Source: an uncultured Schlesneria sp.
GTDB taxonomy: Bacteria; Planctomycetota; Planctomycetia; Planctomycetales; Planctomycetaceae
Direction: 5' to 3'
Length of the DNA stretch: 57,960 nt
NCBI GenBank assembly: GCA_903834925.1
Contig: CAILLA010000087.1
Span: 1 to 57,960 of the forward strand
The notes under the pieces were generated by a model. That model saw nothing but the letters and a program-made list of their open reading frames with translations. It ran no database searches and was not told the DNA's origin. A program made the translations under genes and the position numbers. Shown here one piece after another: positions 42,668-52,264 of this stretch (positions are counted from its first letter, which is position 1; each line of letters starts with the position of its first letter).

Positions 42668-43467
42668 CATTCAAAAAGATGAGTGCGTGGCTGGCCATCA
42701 ATGTCCTCCCGCCACTCGTTCTATTTTCTATCATCGCAGCCATCTGGCAGGCGAGTGTCGTCGGCTTTCGACTGAAGCCGTACGTGCTTCCATCTCCAAT
42801 CGCTGTTGGGCAAGCACTTTTTCACGATGCCCCGTTACTCGGGCGAGCCGTTATTTATACGGGATCGGCCGCCTTATGTGGCTTCTTTGCCAGCTTGATT
42901 GTCGGCACGTTGATCGCATTCGTGTTCTCTCAATCACGAATGATTCGATCAAGTGGATATCCCTATTTCATTTTTCTGCAAACTGTTCCAATTGTCGCGA
43001 TTGCGCCGTTGATTGTTCGCTGGTGTGGTAATGGCTTTCAAAGCGTGGTGCTGGTCGCAGCGATTTTAAGCCTGTTCCCGATCCTTTCGAATGGAACTCA
43101 AGGGTTACTCGACATTGATCCCGACTTGCTGGATCTGTTCCGTTTGAACAACGCCTCACGATGGCAGACGCTTATCAAGTTGCGATTTCCCAGCGCCGTT
43201 CCTGGGCTACTGGCAGGAGCACGTACCTCAAGTGGGCTGGCGGTGGTCGGGTCAATCGTCGGCGAGTACTTTGTTGGTCATGGGACGAAACGGTTCGGCC
43301 TTGGCTATTTGATCAACGTTACAAATGATCATTTACAGATCGACCGATTGTTTGCTGCGGTTTTAACATCAACTCTGTTTGGCATCGCCATTTTTGGATT
43401 CGTGAATCTGATCAGTGTCACGATTCTAAAACGGTGGTACGCTGGTCCCGTCGAGCATCGCAGGTAA
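42664..43467 (+). CDS. ABC importer permease (SsuC/ThiX type)
   Basis: A 267-residue inner-membrane protein with about six helices: VLPPLVLFSIIAAIWQASV, then the SPIAVGQAL linker and SAALCGFFASLIVGTLIAFV. The ATPase-coupling loop is in the region around LDLFRLNNASRWQTLIKLRFPSAVPGLLAGAR (the EAA-like sequence). C-terminal helices include FGIAIFGFVNLISVTILK. ATG 42664 lies inside the end of the ATPase gene; an upstream in-frame start would run inside it. The binding-protein gene follows after 48 bases. Confidence 0.9.
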   Translation: MTFKKMSAWLAINVLPPLVLFSIIAAIWQASVVGFRLKPYVLPSPIAVGQALFHDAPLLGRAVIYTGSAALCGFFASLIVGTLIAFVFSQSRMIRSSGYPYFIFLQTVPIVAIAPLIVRWCGNGFQSVVLVAAILSLFPILSNGTQGLLDIDPDLLDLFRLNNASRWQTLIKLRFPSAVPGLLAGARTSSGLAVVGSIVGEYFVGHGTKRFGLGYLINVTNDHLQIDRLFAAVLTSTLFGIAIFGFVNLISVTILKRWYAGPVEHRR

Positions 43468-43515
43468 GACACAGGGTGACGACAACAAGTCATCCACTTT
43501 AATCGAGGATAAAAG

Positions 43516-44535
43516 ATGAAATTGGAAAGTCTTTGGCTTTTGTTGGTTGTCAGTCTCACGATCGGATGCCAGTCAGAAAAGCCAACAACTCAGGGATCAG
43601 ATCCTAAAGCGTTTACTTCGGGGACGGTCGACAAGCCGGTTGATGTCAGTCTCGCCTTGAATTGGTTTCCTGAGGCGGAACATGGCGGTTTCTATGCAGC
43701 TCTGGTTCACGGCTATTTCGCCGAAGAAGGCCTTAACGTCACGATTCAGCCCGGTGGACCTAAGGTTCCCGTCATTGCCAATGTGGCGGAAGGCAAGGTC
43801 GATTTTGGAGTCGATAACGCGGACAAATTGCTTTTGTCTCGCGCACAACAAGCGGATGTCATCTCATTGATGAGCCCTCTTCAAAACAGCCCTCGATGTA
43901 TCATGGTCCACAAAACGAGTGGCATCACTCGACTGGAAGATCTTGCTCAAAAGGGGAAATTCACCCTGGCGATAAATTCGGGGCAACCATTCGCTCAATA
44001 TCTTAAGAGCAAGGTGAATCTCGACGCCGTTCAAGTAGTCAATTATCCCGGGAACATTGCGCTGTTTCTTGAGCAAACCGACTACGGTCAACAGGCTTAC
44101 AGTTTCAGCGAACCATTCACGGCAGAGCGAGAAAAGAGCGACCCGCTTTGCCTGATGCTTTCGGACCTTGGTTTTAACACCTATACGAGTATCCTGATCG
44201 TACGCCGTGAATTGACCGACAAAAATCCCGAACTTGTGACAAAGATGACACGGGCGTCGATTCGAGGCTGGAAGAAATACCTTGCTGAGCCTGATGAGAC
44301 CAACAAGTATATCCACGAGCAAAATCCCGAGATGGGACTGGAAATCCTTGCATTTGGAACCAAGGCCCTTCGTCCGCTCTGCGTACCGGAAGGGTTTGAC
44401 AAGGGTCGTCTGGGTGAAATGACTGCGGAACGATGGCAGACGCTGGTCACTCAGTTAACCGAGGTTGGTTTGCTGAAACCTGGAGCCATCAAGGCTGAAG
44501 ACGCCTTCTCACTGAAGTTTATTCAAACGCCCTGA
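43516..44535 (+). CDS. NMT1/THI5-like substrate-binding lipoprotein
   Basis: A 339-residue solute-binding protein of the importer. The lipobox LTIGC puts the lipid on Cys18. The mature domain opens VSLALNWFPEAEHGGFYAAL, close to the 'DWFPN..H.G...A' start of ThiY/NMT1 proteins, then VDFGVDNADKLLLSRAQ, where many relatives have 'vdfg...l..ar..g'. Ligands in this family include formylaminopyrimidine, nitrate-like anions and sulfonates. No thiamine gene or riboswitch is near, so thiamine precursor uptake is possible but not supported by context. GAGGATAA precedes the ATG. Confidence 0.85.
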   Translation: MKLESLWLLLVVSLTIGCQSEKPTTQGSDPKAFTSGTVDKPVDVSLALNWFPEAEHGGFYAALVHGYFAEEGLNVTIQPGGPKVPVIANVAEGKVDFGVDNADKLLLSRAQQADVISLMSPLQNSPRCIMVHKTSGITRLEDLAQKGKFTLAINSGQPFAQYLKSKVNLDAVQVVNYPGNIALFLEQTDYGQQAYSFSEPFTAEREKSDPLCLMLSDLGFNTYTSILIVRRELTDKNPELVTKMTRASIRGWKKYLAEPDETNKYIHEQNPEMGLEILAFGTKALRPLCVPEGFDKGRLGEMTAERWQTLVTQLTEVGLLKPGAIKAEDAFSLKFIQTP

Positions 44536-44549
44536 TGATAATTCGAGAA

Positions 44550-46820
44550 TCAATTTTCGACCGGTACCGCAATGACACGCGGTGGCTGCCGCGTACCGAG
44601 GGTCATCATTACGAAAGCAACGGCGACCGTGAAACCTGCAGCGATGATCCACGACGTCGGCAGGTGTTCTTGAGTTTCCGTCCCGATCCCCAGCGTCGCT
44701 AGCTCTTTGGTGAATGATGACATCGACAGCAACAACCCGTTATGAAGCGTGTGCAGCAACATTCCTGGCAGCACACTACCTGTGCGATAGCAAACCCAGC
44801 CGAGGATGATTCCCAGAAAACATGTCGGAACGAATCGCTCGAAAAAGAGTGATTCCATCACGATGACGTGGAACAATCCGAAGAGACAACCGGAAAGGAC
44901 AATCGCGAGGGGGGTCGACATTCCCGTCCTCAACGAAGTCAATAAGTAGCCTCGAAAAAACAATTCTTCGCAGACTGCGGGAATTAGTGCGAGCGCCAAT
45001 AATTTGACCGGCAGGGGAATCGCATCGAGTGTCGTTTTGATCTGCTTGAACAGATCTTTCATCACTTCGAGCCGATCGGGCGAGATGGCTTGCAGTTCCA
45101 GCTCGTAAGCAAACGGCCATAGCGAAAGTCCAAGTAATGCGGCAGCAATAAAGGAGATGATGCTTGATCCTCGCAATCGAAATCCGTCGCCCCATTCGAC
45201 TCGGGTCCAACTTGCCAGTGCAAGCGGACCAATGGCAAACAGCAGAATCGTGAGGAGGGCATTACCGATTAGTCGACCTTCGATCCACTGGCCGAGCATG
45301 CGACCCGGAAGACCGCTTAAGATTAAAAATGCCGGGAACAACAGGGCCAGACAGAACATCGCTTGTGACAACGAAGCGGCTCGTTGTCGTGTCGCGGGAC
45401 GGCGAAAGAGATCACCCCAACTTCCTTCGCTCCCATACAGCACCGCATCCGTTCCAAAGATTCGGGCGGCAACGGAAAGGGCTACGGCGGAATAAAGCAC
45501 GGTCGACAACAATGCCGCGAGCACCCATGCAGAACGTGCTCGGCCATCAAAAATATCTCGCGCAAGAATCACGATGTTCACAAGTGGTGTGACCGACATC
45601 CATCCGGTCATCTCGATTCCAGGCAAAAGACAAAGGACGCCTGGCGCAAGCGATACCAGCATGACCGGGATCAAATAGGCCTGCGCTTCTTTAAAACTGC
45701 GAGCAAAACTAGTCAGGATTAAAATGACGGCTGCGAAGAAGCCGGCAAAGACGATCAACAACCCGAAAATTAATCCGAGCATCCGCAGGCTGATTCCCCC
45801 TGGCGCAAACATCAAATGTTCCAGGCCGAGTGAGTAAGCAGTGATCACCATCGAAAGCAGGTTGGCAAGAGCCGTTAAAAGTGCAACGGCCAAAACGGCG
45901 AGATACTTGGCGAATAACAATTCATGTCTGGGAACGGGTGCCGAGATCAACGCTTCCAGCGTGCCTCGTTCACGCTCACCGGCGGTTAAATCGATGGCGG
46001 GATACACCGTTCCCGTGACCGTCATCAGAATCAAAATCAATGGAATCAACGAAGCCATCGTGAATTGCGGACCGGAATCGACCGTCGAAATCGGTTTGGG
46101 ACTGTACAGGATCGGAATTTGAAAAGCTGGTTCGAGTTCCCGCAGGCGTTCTGTCATCACTAAGTCGTTGACCGCACGTAACCGATCTTCAATGATCCGG
46201 CGAGCATCAAGACTGAATGGAGACGCGACACGATAACTCAATTCAAAGTGCCACGGACCTTCATCCTTACCATCTTTGAGTTGTACTCCGATTTCTGCCG
46301 TATGATCGGCCACAAAACTTCCGACGTCGACAATTGTTTCCTGGTCGTTCGACATCATAAATTGCCAGATAGGATCATCCGGGGTTCCTGATGCTTCATG
46401 GTTCGCTAGATCTGGCGTACCCGCTCGCTTTGCCTGAATCACGGCCCCTTCGTGAAACAATCGACGAAATACTCGACTGTCGTGCTGATTCGCAAAGGCA
46501 ATGCGGTATTCCGTCTTGGCCTTGTTTGTGGCTTGTGTGACCAGCAGTGTCCGAAATGTCACGCCAAGCAAAGGATAGATCAGTAGCGGCATGCCGATGA
46601 GCGTTATAATCGTTCGTCGATCCCGCAAAATCTCTCGCAATTCCTTCTGCGTCATGCGCCACCAACGGAGTGACGAAAAGGGATGCAGTTGGATTTTGGG
46701 GCCGATCTGATTCGTTGGATTCATCCGTCCAGACTTCGCGGTTAGGGATTCGCAATCTGACGACGATGTCGTTAAAGAGGAATCGGTTTGATTGAGGGGT
46801 GAGTTAGTGTCCATCGGCAT
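44550..46820 (-). CDS. ABC-2 permease fused to a CPBP intramembrane protease
   Basis: A 756-residue inner-membrane protein with two halves. Residues about 50-480 form an ABC-2/NatB-type permease: [19 protein letters not shown], a periplasmic loop, then [21 protein letters not shown], the hallmark before the core helices. From about 500 on a CPBP (CAAX-protease/bacteriocin-processing) domain follows with [12 protein letters not shown] (EExxxR), [10 protein letters not shown] and [11 protein letters not shown]. The start is ATG 46820; GTG 46823 and ATG 46814 are also possible. All overlap the end of the ATPase gene (46804), so the pair is one transporter. A sodium/drug exporter of NatAB type with attached protease is inferred. 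Confidence 0.85.
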   Translation of the reverse strand: MPMDTNSPLNQTDSSLTTSSSDCESLTAKSGRMNPTNQIGPKIQLHPFSSLRWWRMTQKELREILRDRRTIITLIGMPLLIYPLLGVTFRTLLVTQATNKAKTEYRIAFANQHDSRVFRRLFHEGAVIQAKRAGTPDLANHEASGTPDDPIWQFMMSNDQETIVDVGSFVADHTAEIGVQLKDGKDEGPWHFELSYRVASPFSLDARRIIEDRLRAVNDLVMTERLRELEPAFQIPILYSPKPISTVDSGPQFTMASLIPLILILMTVTGTVYPAIDLTAGERERGTLEALISAPVPRHELLFAKYLAVLAVALLTALANLLSMVITAYSLGLEHLMFAPGGISLRMLGLIFGLLIVFAGFFAAVILILTSFARSFKEAQAYLIPVMLVSLAPGVLCLLPGIEMTGWMSVTPLVNIVILARDIFDGRARSAWVLAALLSTVLYSAVALSVAARIFGTDAVLYGSEGSWGDLFRRPATRQRAASLSQAMFCLALLFPAFLILSGLPGRMLGQWIEGRLIGNALLTILLFAIGPLALASWTRVEWGDGFRLRGSSIISFIAAALLGLSLWPFAYELELQAISPDRLEVMKDLFKQIKTTLDAIPLPVKLLALALIPAVCEELFFRGYLLTSLRTGMSTPLAIVLSGCLFGLFHVIVMESLFFERFVPTCFLGIILGWVCYRTGSVLPGMLLHTLHNGLLLSMSSFTKELATLGIGTETQEHLPTSWIIAAGFTVAVAFVMMTLGTRQPPRVIAVPVEN

Positions 46821-47580
46821 CACCCTTGATCAAACTGGCGGAAACTGATTGAGATTGTTTCATCAATTGGAGAAACATGTCGAACAGCGTCGAGCAACCG
46901 GTCGCCTGCTGCAGCTCGGCAAATGTTCCTTCATGACGCAAGGTCCCGCGATGTAAAAGGCCCATGCGATCGCAAATTTGCGATGCTTCATCCAATCGAT
47001 GCGTAGAGACCACAACGGCCTTTCCGAGAGAACGCAGATGTCCGATGTATTCGAAGATGACGTGTGTCCCGACGACGTCCAATCCGCGCGTCGGTTCGTC
47101 GAGCAACATGATGGGCGGATCGTGCATGAGCGCACGGGCAAGCGTCACTCGTTGTTTCTGACCTGTACTGAGCGTCGAACATCGCTGGTCAATGAATCGC
47201 CGAAAATCAAGCAGATCTGCTAATGATTCCAATCGATCGCGGGCATTGGCAGGATCAACACTGTAAAGGTCAGCGAAGAACAGCAGCATCTCTCGAGGCG
47301 TCAGCCATTGATACAACCCCGCGCTGGCCGAAACCAGACCAATTCTTCGTTTTACTTCGTCGGGATATTGAGAAACTTGAAAACCGTCCACGACAGCATC
47401 GCCGCTGGTCGGTTGTAGCAATCCCAAAATCATTCGAAGTGTCGTCGTCTTTCCGGCGCCGTTGGGACCGAGTAGACCGTAGACCTCACCTGCCTTCACT
47501 TCAAATGACAGACAGTCGACTGCGACAATAGTCTTGCCGCCTGCATTGAAGTGGCGAGTCAATTTATCGACGGTAATCAT
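46804..47580 (-). CDS. ABC transporter ATP-binding protein (NatA type)
   Basis: A 258-residue ATPase: [21 protein letters not shown] (Walker A near residue 39-46), [19 protein letters not shown] as signature region and [15 protein letters not shown] as Walker B. The signature is STGQKQ rather than SGGQ, common in NatA/CcmA-like exporters. A D-loop and switch His follow ([11 protein letters not shown]). It is the first gene of a two-gene operon with the ABC-2/CPBP fusion, which overlaps its end by 17 bases. It faces the divergent LamG gene across a palindrome-bearing promoter region. Confidence 0.9.
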   Translation of the reverse strand: MITVDKLTRHFNAGGKTIVAVDCLSFEVKAGEVYGLLGPNGAGKTTTLRMILGLLQPTSGDAVVDGFQVSQYPDEVKRRIGLVSASAGLYQWLTPREMLLFFADLYSVDPANARDRLESLADLLDFRRFIDQRCSTLSTGQKQRVTLARALMHDPPIMLLDEPTRGLDVVGTHVIFEYIGHLRSLGKAVVVSTHRLDEASQICDRMGLLHRGTLRHEGTFAELQQATGCSTLFDMFLQLMKQSQSVSASLIKGDADGH

Positions 47581-47640
47581 CGTCTATCCGCAGAGATTGT
47601 GATACGTCCCGGCGCATAATAGCGAGTCTGTCATGACGTC

Positions 47641-47700
47641 GCGAACGATCGATTACGATCGTTCGCTGGAGTTTTTGCATATGGATCAAAATATTTTGAT
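47641..47700. promoter_or_regulatory. two perfect palindromes in a divergent promoter region
   Basis: GCGAACGATCG-ATTA-CGATCGTTCGC (47641-47666) is an 11-bp dyad; ATCAAAATATTTTGAT (47685-47700) is a 16-base palindrome. They lie between the divergent NatA-type ATPase (start 47580) and LamG protein (start 47795). With no gene ending here, a terminator role is unlikely and regulator binding is the better guess. Confidence 0.5.
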
Positions 47701-47794
47701 ATTCTCGGCTGGGGATATCTTCAAAACGGTCAGAATCGGACATAGAATGACCAGTCTCTCCCCGCATATGTTTTAGATCGAGGACTTCCCGCTG

Positions 47795-50700
47795 ATGCTG
47801 ACTTACGCTCGTAGATTTGCTTTCGTTTTGCAATTCATCTTGTTGGCGGAGATTTCTGTCGGGCAAGATCAGAACTCCCCAATCGCTTCTCAAGCGGTGG
47901 TCCATTTCACGTTTGCAGAAGAAAACGGGTCTGCAAAGGATGCAGCGACGGTCGGGCAGGTTCTTGACGAGGGAAAGTTGATCAATGACCCGATTCGAGT
48001 CGCCAGCCCATTTTGGAATCAGGCTGGGAAAAAGGCTTTGCAACTCGACGCTTCGAAACAGCAATATATCGAAGTTGCCGATGGCGCTGACGTTGATTCT
48101 CCTGTGGGAGTCACCGTTGCGATGTTTCTGGTCAATCTAACGGAACCTGCGGACGCAGCCTTCCACGGACTTTTCGCAAAACGAGGAATGGCAGACGGTA
48201 AGTATTCAACCAATTACGGAATCAACTTTGTCGCGGCGGGCGACAATTTTCAGGTCTATATTCACGATGGAAATGAATATCGAGTGGCAACGTATGGATC
48301 GAAAGACGCGGTCCCATATCGCAAGCTCACCTATATCACAGCGACTTACACAGCCGGAGACGCACCCGGCCAGGACGCAGATACAGATGTCGACGACGTC
48401 AGGATGCAGTACTTTATTAATGGGGAACCGCTCGTTCCCAAATCCGCCACGAAAGGTTTTATCAACGGTAGCGAAGCGTGGACACTTGATGTCAACCTGG
48501 CTGGACTCGTAAATAATCTCCCTTTATCGATTGGTCGAAGTGAAGTCGCGGGCGAATATACAAGCTGCGTCATTGGTGATTTTCGACTGTTCCCCCGGGC
48601 CTTATCGGCCGAAGAGATCAAGAAATTGTTTCTCGAAGTGGCTGGGGCGAATGTCAACGAATTGATTGCTGCCGACAAACCTGTTGCCAGGACGGCCCCC
48701 GTTATCAGCAGCCTCTCTCAACCCGGCCTTCAAGCAGGCCAGACGACGCAATTGGTCATCAACGGGACGGATCTTGGCCCCGATCCGACAGTATTATTCC
48801 CCTTTCCGGAAGTGAAGTTTGACGTTGTCGAAGGGGCCGTACCGAATCGCCTTGTTGTTAACGTCACGATTCCCTCGGAAACCGTACCTGGACTTTACCC
48901 TCTCTGGGTGAAATCCAAAGCGGGTATCAGTAAATCGATTCCGTTGGCGGTCGATCGGTTGCCGCAAGTTGCCATGGGAAGTTCGGCAGAAAAGCCTGCG
49001 ACACTCCCTGCCGCCTTTTTTGGAAGCCTGTCCGGTGGACAACAACAACAGGTTTACTTCGCAGGAACAAAAGGCCAGCGAGTTGTCGCTGACGTGGAGC
49101 TTAAACGGTTAGGTGGAACAGCGAACCCAGTAATCGAAATAAAATCTCCGGCGGGAACTCCGTTAAAGATTGGCTGGGGTCAGAACTCGCTTCGCGGTGA
49201 TGCACGAGCCGAATTGACGTTGCCAGCCGACGGCATTTACACCGTCGAGTTGCACGATCTGACCTTTAATGCACCAGGGACATTTCCGTTTCGGCTGAAG
49301 GTCGGCGATCTCAAGTTGGTCGATGGTTTCCTTCCTGCTGCGGCGGTTCCCGGTCAGATTGAGATCGAGCCGATTGGCAGTGGATTCGCGACGGGGACAA
49401 AACTCGCCGGGACATTCTCGTTGCAAAACTCCAGTGGCGCGGGATCGTTGTCACTGGGTTTGGATGCGGGAGTCGGAGGTAGCCTTCCGTTTGTAGCGCT
49501 CAGTCGTGGAACCGAACTTGTTGAAACGACTCCCAATGCCGGTGGGACTTTCCAGACAATCGACGCAACGTTCACTCTAACACCACCGAAACCGGTCGCC
49601 ATCAGTGGACGAATCGCGACGAAGGGCGAGCGGGATACGTATCTACTGAATGTGACTGCGGGTCAGAAGATCAAGTTCACACTGCAAAGCGATTCCCTAA
49701 GTTCCACGCTGGAGGGCGAAGTCAAAGTGCTGGGGCATCCAGGAGGAAATGTGCTCGCGCAGACGAGCGACCAACCGACGATTGGGGACCCAACATTGGA
49801 ATTTGCCGTACCTGCTGGTATCGGTCAGATTCAAATCCAGGTACGAGATTTGTTTGGTCGCGGAAGTGTGAGGTCATTCTATCGACTGGTGATCGAACCA
49901 GCCGATCAACCAAAGTTCGGCCTGATCCTGAATACGCCTACCGCCGATCTTCCTGAAGACGGATCGGCGATCATTGAACTGCAGGTGAATCGTTCTGGAT
50001 ATGCTGGACCGATTCAGCTAAGTGTCGTTGGCGACGATTCCGTCAAAATTTCCCCCAACCAGATTCCGGCCAATCAACAAGGCAAAGTCCTTTTGCGACT
50101 CGTTCGCGGTGGACCGAACCAGGGAGCAAAAAGCTCTTTAATGCGACTCGTTGGCGAATCCGTCGGCGTTGAGCCACCGATTAAGCGGATCGCAAACTTG
50201 CAAACGGTCGCGACCCCCACCTTTACCGACACCTTGGCGGTTGGAACTTCTGCACCTGCAGGCTTGTCTGTCGAATTATCGCAGCTTCCCACAGTTCTCT
50301 TCAGGGGAACTACTTTCGACTTGGGCTTCGATGTAAAACGTCATGCAGGCCACCCCGCCACGAGTTTACCGGTCAGACTCGCTCTTGATTCGACGGAACC
50401 GGTTCGTAAGCGAGACCCGAACAACCCTGCCGCCGGAACGTTTCCCGTCGTTGCCATCGCGCCTCGCATGATCCTTCCAAATGAACCCGAAAAGTCATCG
50501 GTCAAACTTTTCATCCCCATAGAAGTCGCAGAACCCGTGATCGACTTTGTCATTAAAGTCGAAGCAACACCGCATGCCTATTCTGATCGCGTCCTTTCGA
50601 CGGCCTACTCGCAACCGTTCCACGTTGAAATTAAAATCGGCGTGACACCTAAACTGGACGATGCAACACTCGCCTTTGCCGGGGAAGTCGATCACAAACT

Positions 50701-50944
50701 AAGAGGAGTCCTGCAACGAACACCGGGCTTTACGGGACCCGTTGAAGTAACGCTGGTGGGACTTCCGGCAGGATATACCGTCCAGCCAGGCAACGTTGCT
50801 GCCGATCAAGATGCGTTTGAGATCATCGTGCGAGGACCGAAGGTCGCCGCTGAGACTCCAATCGCCAACGTCAAGCTGCGCGTCACATCGGCTGCCAGTC
50901 TGCTTATTCCTGAAAGCCCGGTTAACCTCAAATCAGTACCTTGA
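47795..50944 (+). CDS. large exported LamG / PPC-repeat protein
   Basis: A 1049-residue exported protein with no catalytic motif. A signal peptide (FAFVLQFILLAEISVG) precedes a LamG/concanavalin-A-like domain (about 30-280; DASKQQYIEVADGADVDSP, IGDFRLFPRALSAEEIKKL). Next comes an IPT/TIG-like Ig segment (ISSLSQPGLQAGQTTQLVIN). The remainder is beta domains of the bacterial pre-peptidase C-terminal (PPC) type (VYFAGTKGQRVVADVELKR; GRIATKGERDTYLLNVTAGQ). Similar proteins occur beside PSD1/DUF1501 genes in planctomycetes and may bind polysaccharide at the cell surface; no such gene is adjacent here. The end overlaps the convergent PhzF remnant by 12 bases. Confidence 0.8.
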   Translation: MLTYARRFAFVLQFILLAEISVGQDQNSPIASQAVVHFTFAEENGSAKDAATVGQVLDEGKLINDPIRVASPFWNQAGKKALQLDASKQQYIEVADGADVDSPVGVTVAMFLVNLTEPADAAFHGLFAKRGMADGKYSTNYGINFVAAGDNFQVYIHDGNEYRVATYGSKDAVPYRKLTYITATYTAGDAPGQDADTDVDDVRMQYFINGEPLVPKSATKGFINGSEAWTLDVNLAGLVNNLPLSIGRSEVAGEYTSCVIGDFRLFPRALSAEEIKKLFLEVAGANVNELIAADKPVARTAPVISSLSQPGLQAGQTTQLVINGTDLGPDPTVLFPFPEVKFDVVEGAVPNRLVVNVTIPSETVPGLYPLWVKSKAGISKSIPLAVDRLPQVAMGSSAEKPATLPAAFFGSLSGGQQQQVYFAGTKGQRVVADVELKRLGGTANPVIEIKSPAGTPLKIGWGQNSLRGDARAELTLPADGIYTVELHDLTFNAPGTFPFRLKVGDLKLVDGFLPAAAVPGQIEIEPIGSGFATGTKLAGTFSLQNSSGAGSLSLGLDAGVGGSLPFVALSRGTELVETTPNAGGTFQTIDATFTLTPPKPVAISGRIATKGERDTYLLNVTAGQKIKFTLQSDSLSSTLEGEVKVLGHPGGNVLAQTSDQPTIGDPTLEFAVPAGIGQIQIQVRDLFGRGSVRSFYRLVIEPADQPKFGLILNTPTADLPEDGSAIIELQVNRSGYAGPIQLSVVGDDSVKISPNQIPANQQGKVLLRLVRGGPNQGAKSSLMRLVGESVGVEPPIKRIANLQTVATPTFTDTLAVGTSAPAGLSVELSQLPTVLFRGTTFDLGFDVKRHAGHPATSLPVRLALDSTEPVRKRDPNNPAAGTFPVVAIAPRMILPNEPEKSSVKLFIPIEVAEPVIDFVIKVEATPHAYSDRVLSTAYSQPFHVEIKIGVTPKLDDATLAFAGEVDHKLRGVLQRTPGFTGPVEVTLVGLPAGYTVQPGNVAADQDAFEIIVRGPKVAAETPIANVKLRVTSAASLLIPESPVNLKSVP

Positions 50945-51490
50945 TCGAGATGTGACGATGACACCGCGCACCGGAAGTTTCTCGAGCTTGCGATAGTCGG
51001 GACTTATGGCCCTGACCGTCTTTGCGGAATCAATTACCGCCAGATAATCAAACCGACTTCGTCCCAAATAAACCGGCTCGACCCCAAGTGAAATTGATAG
51101 TTCGGGTGGTATTTCTACCACAGCTGCCGGGGTTGCCGGGAAATCAAGCTCAATAAAGTCGCCATCTTGTGTACAAGTGAGTACGCCACTACGAGTTTGA
51201 AAGTATAGAGGAACTTGTTGAGGTACGAGGTCTGAAGACCATAATGCATGAGCCGTCGCCAATGTGGCGTGCCCACAAAGATCCACTTCCACAGTGGGGG
51301 TAAACCAACGCAATTCCAGCCCGTCGTCACGTTGCCGCACAAATGCAGTTTCCGAAAGGTTCATTTCCGCAGCCACCGATTGCATCCATTTCGTATCTGC
51401 GTCCTCGTTAAGCCAACAGACCGCTGCGGGGTTCCCTCCAAATGGCTGGTTGGTAAATGCATCGACTTGCCAACATTTGACGGAGGGCAT
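50933..51490 (-). pseudogene. PhzF-family isomerase, C-terminally truncated
   Basis: The N-terminal 180 residues fit PhzF: KCWQVDAFTNQPFGGNPAAV, the catalytic-Glu region EMNLSETAFV and LRWFTPTVEVDLCGHATLA. The match ends abruptly after GVIVTSRS, two codons before a stop. The second half, with the family's D-P-V-T-G-S-A-H region, is missing; complete members have about 260-290 residues. The opposite strand there is the end of the LamG gene, and no other frame restores the rest. A deletion that joined the two convergent genes is the likely cause. PhzF-like proteins isomerise or epimerise small acids; this one is probably inactive. Confidence 0.7.
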
Positions 51491-51723
51491 TGTTTTCCTT
51501 TCAAAGTCTTACTGAGTTTGTTCTATAATCTACGAAAAGGGATTCTACGGCGCGCGACAATACTTCAGAAATGACAAAGGTCTCTTTGGCATTCTTAACA
51601 CAATTTCAGCAGCGTTTTCCGCATTTGTAACAATGGAAGGCCAAAGTACTATGACTTGTTGAGAACGTCGCAGCACAAATTGAGCATTTATGATTGAACA
51701 TCGTAAGTTCACCCTTCGATTAC

Positions 51724-51752
51724 TTGACTCTCACTCGTTTCTTTTATCTAAT
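51724..51752 (+). promoter_or_regulatory. sigma-70-type promoter of the basic 119-residue protein
   Basis: TTGACT (51724-51729), 17 bases, TCTAAT (51747-51752) predicts a start near 51759 and a short leader. A second TATAAT at 51524-51529 on the same strand lacks a good -35 box. The remaining gap 51491-51723 shows no gene. Confidence 0.5.
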
Positions 51753-51785
51753 CAAGCCTTCACACATTTTTAATGGAGACGCGCA

Positions 51786-52145
51786 ATGGCCAAGAAAGCA
51801 TCTAGCATCGATTTCAATATGTCCGAAACCATTCGTGACATCCTGACCGAAAACCCAAAGATGGGTCCAAAAGAAGTCACGGACGCCATTTTGGCCAAGC
51901 ATCCCGGAGCCAAAATTAACAAGAACAGCTTCTCAGTCGCGTTCTACACGGGCCGGAAAAAGCTCGGTATTAAGACGTCGTCTGGCCGTGGCAGAAAAGT
52001 TGGTGTTCGCAAATCAATTTCAGGTGCCGCTCCGAAGGTTGATCTGGCAAGACTGCAAGCCGCTGCCAAGTTCCTCAGCGAAGTCGGTGGCGCCGAAGCC
52101 GCTCTGGAAGCGATCAAGCAGGTTCAGGCTGTTCAAGTTAAGTAA
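51786..52145 (+). CDS. small basic protein of planctomycete type, possible nucleoid protein
   Basis: A 119-residue cytoplasmic protein with GGAG 7 bases before the ATG. It has three parts: a helical N-terminal domain (FNMSETIRDILTENPKMGPK, then EVTDAILAKHPGAKINKNSF), a basic Gly/Arg/Lys linker (GRKKLGIKTSSGRGRKVGVR) and an Ala-rich helix (ARLQAAAKFLSEVGGAEAAL). The first part has the look of a small helix-turn-helix/winged-helix domain and the linker resembles DNA-binding tails. Such small proteins recur in planctomycetes as hypothetical proteins, from memory. DNA binding is inference. A good promoter suggests substantial expression. Confidence 0.75.
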   Translation: MAKKASSIDFNMSETIRDILTENPKMGPKEVTDAILAKHPGAKINKNSFSVAFYTGRKKLGIKTSSGRGRKVGVRKSISGAAPKVDLARLQAAAKFLSEVGGAEAALEAIKQVQAVQVK

Positions 52146-52264
52146 ATAAGCGTTCTTTCGGGATCGTGGAATTCAACTCCACGTATTTCGATTCGGCCTA
52201 ACTGAGTCTGGTCGACATTGTGATCTCAAGATTCTCAATGTTGGCCAGATTTGTTGCTTTGAGA

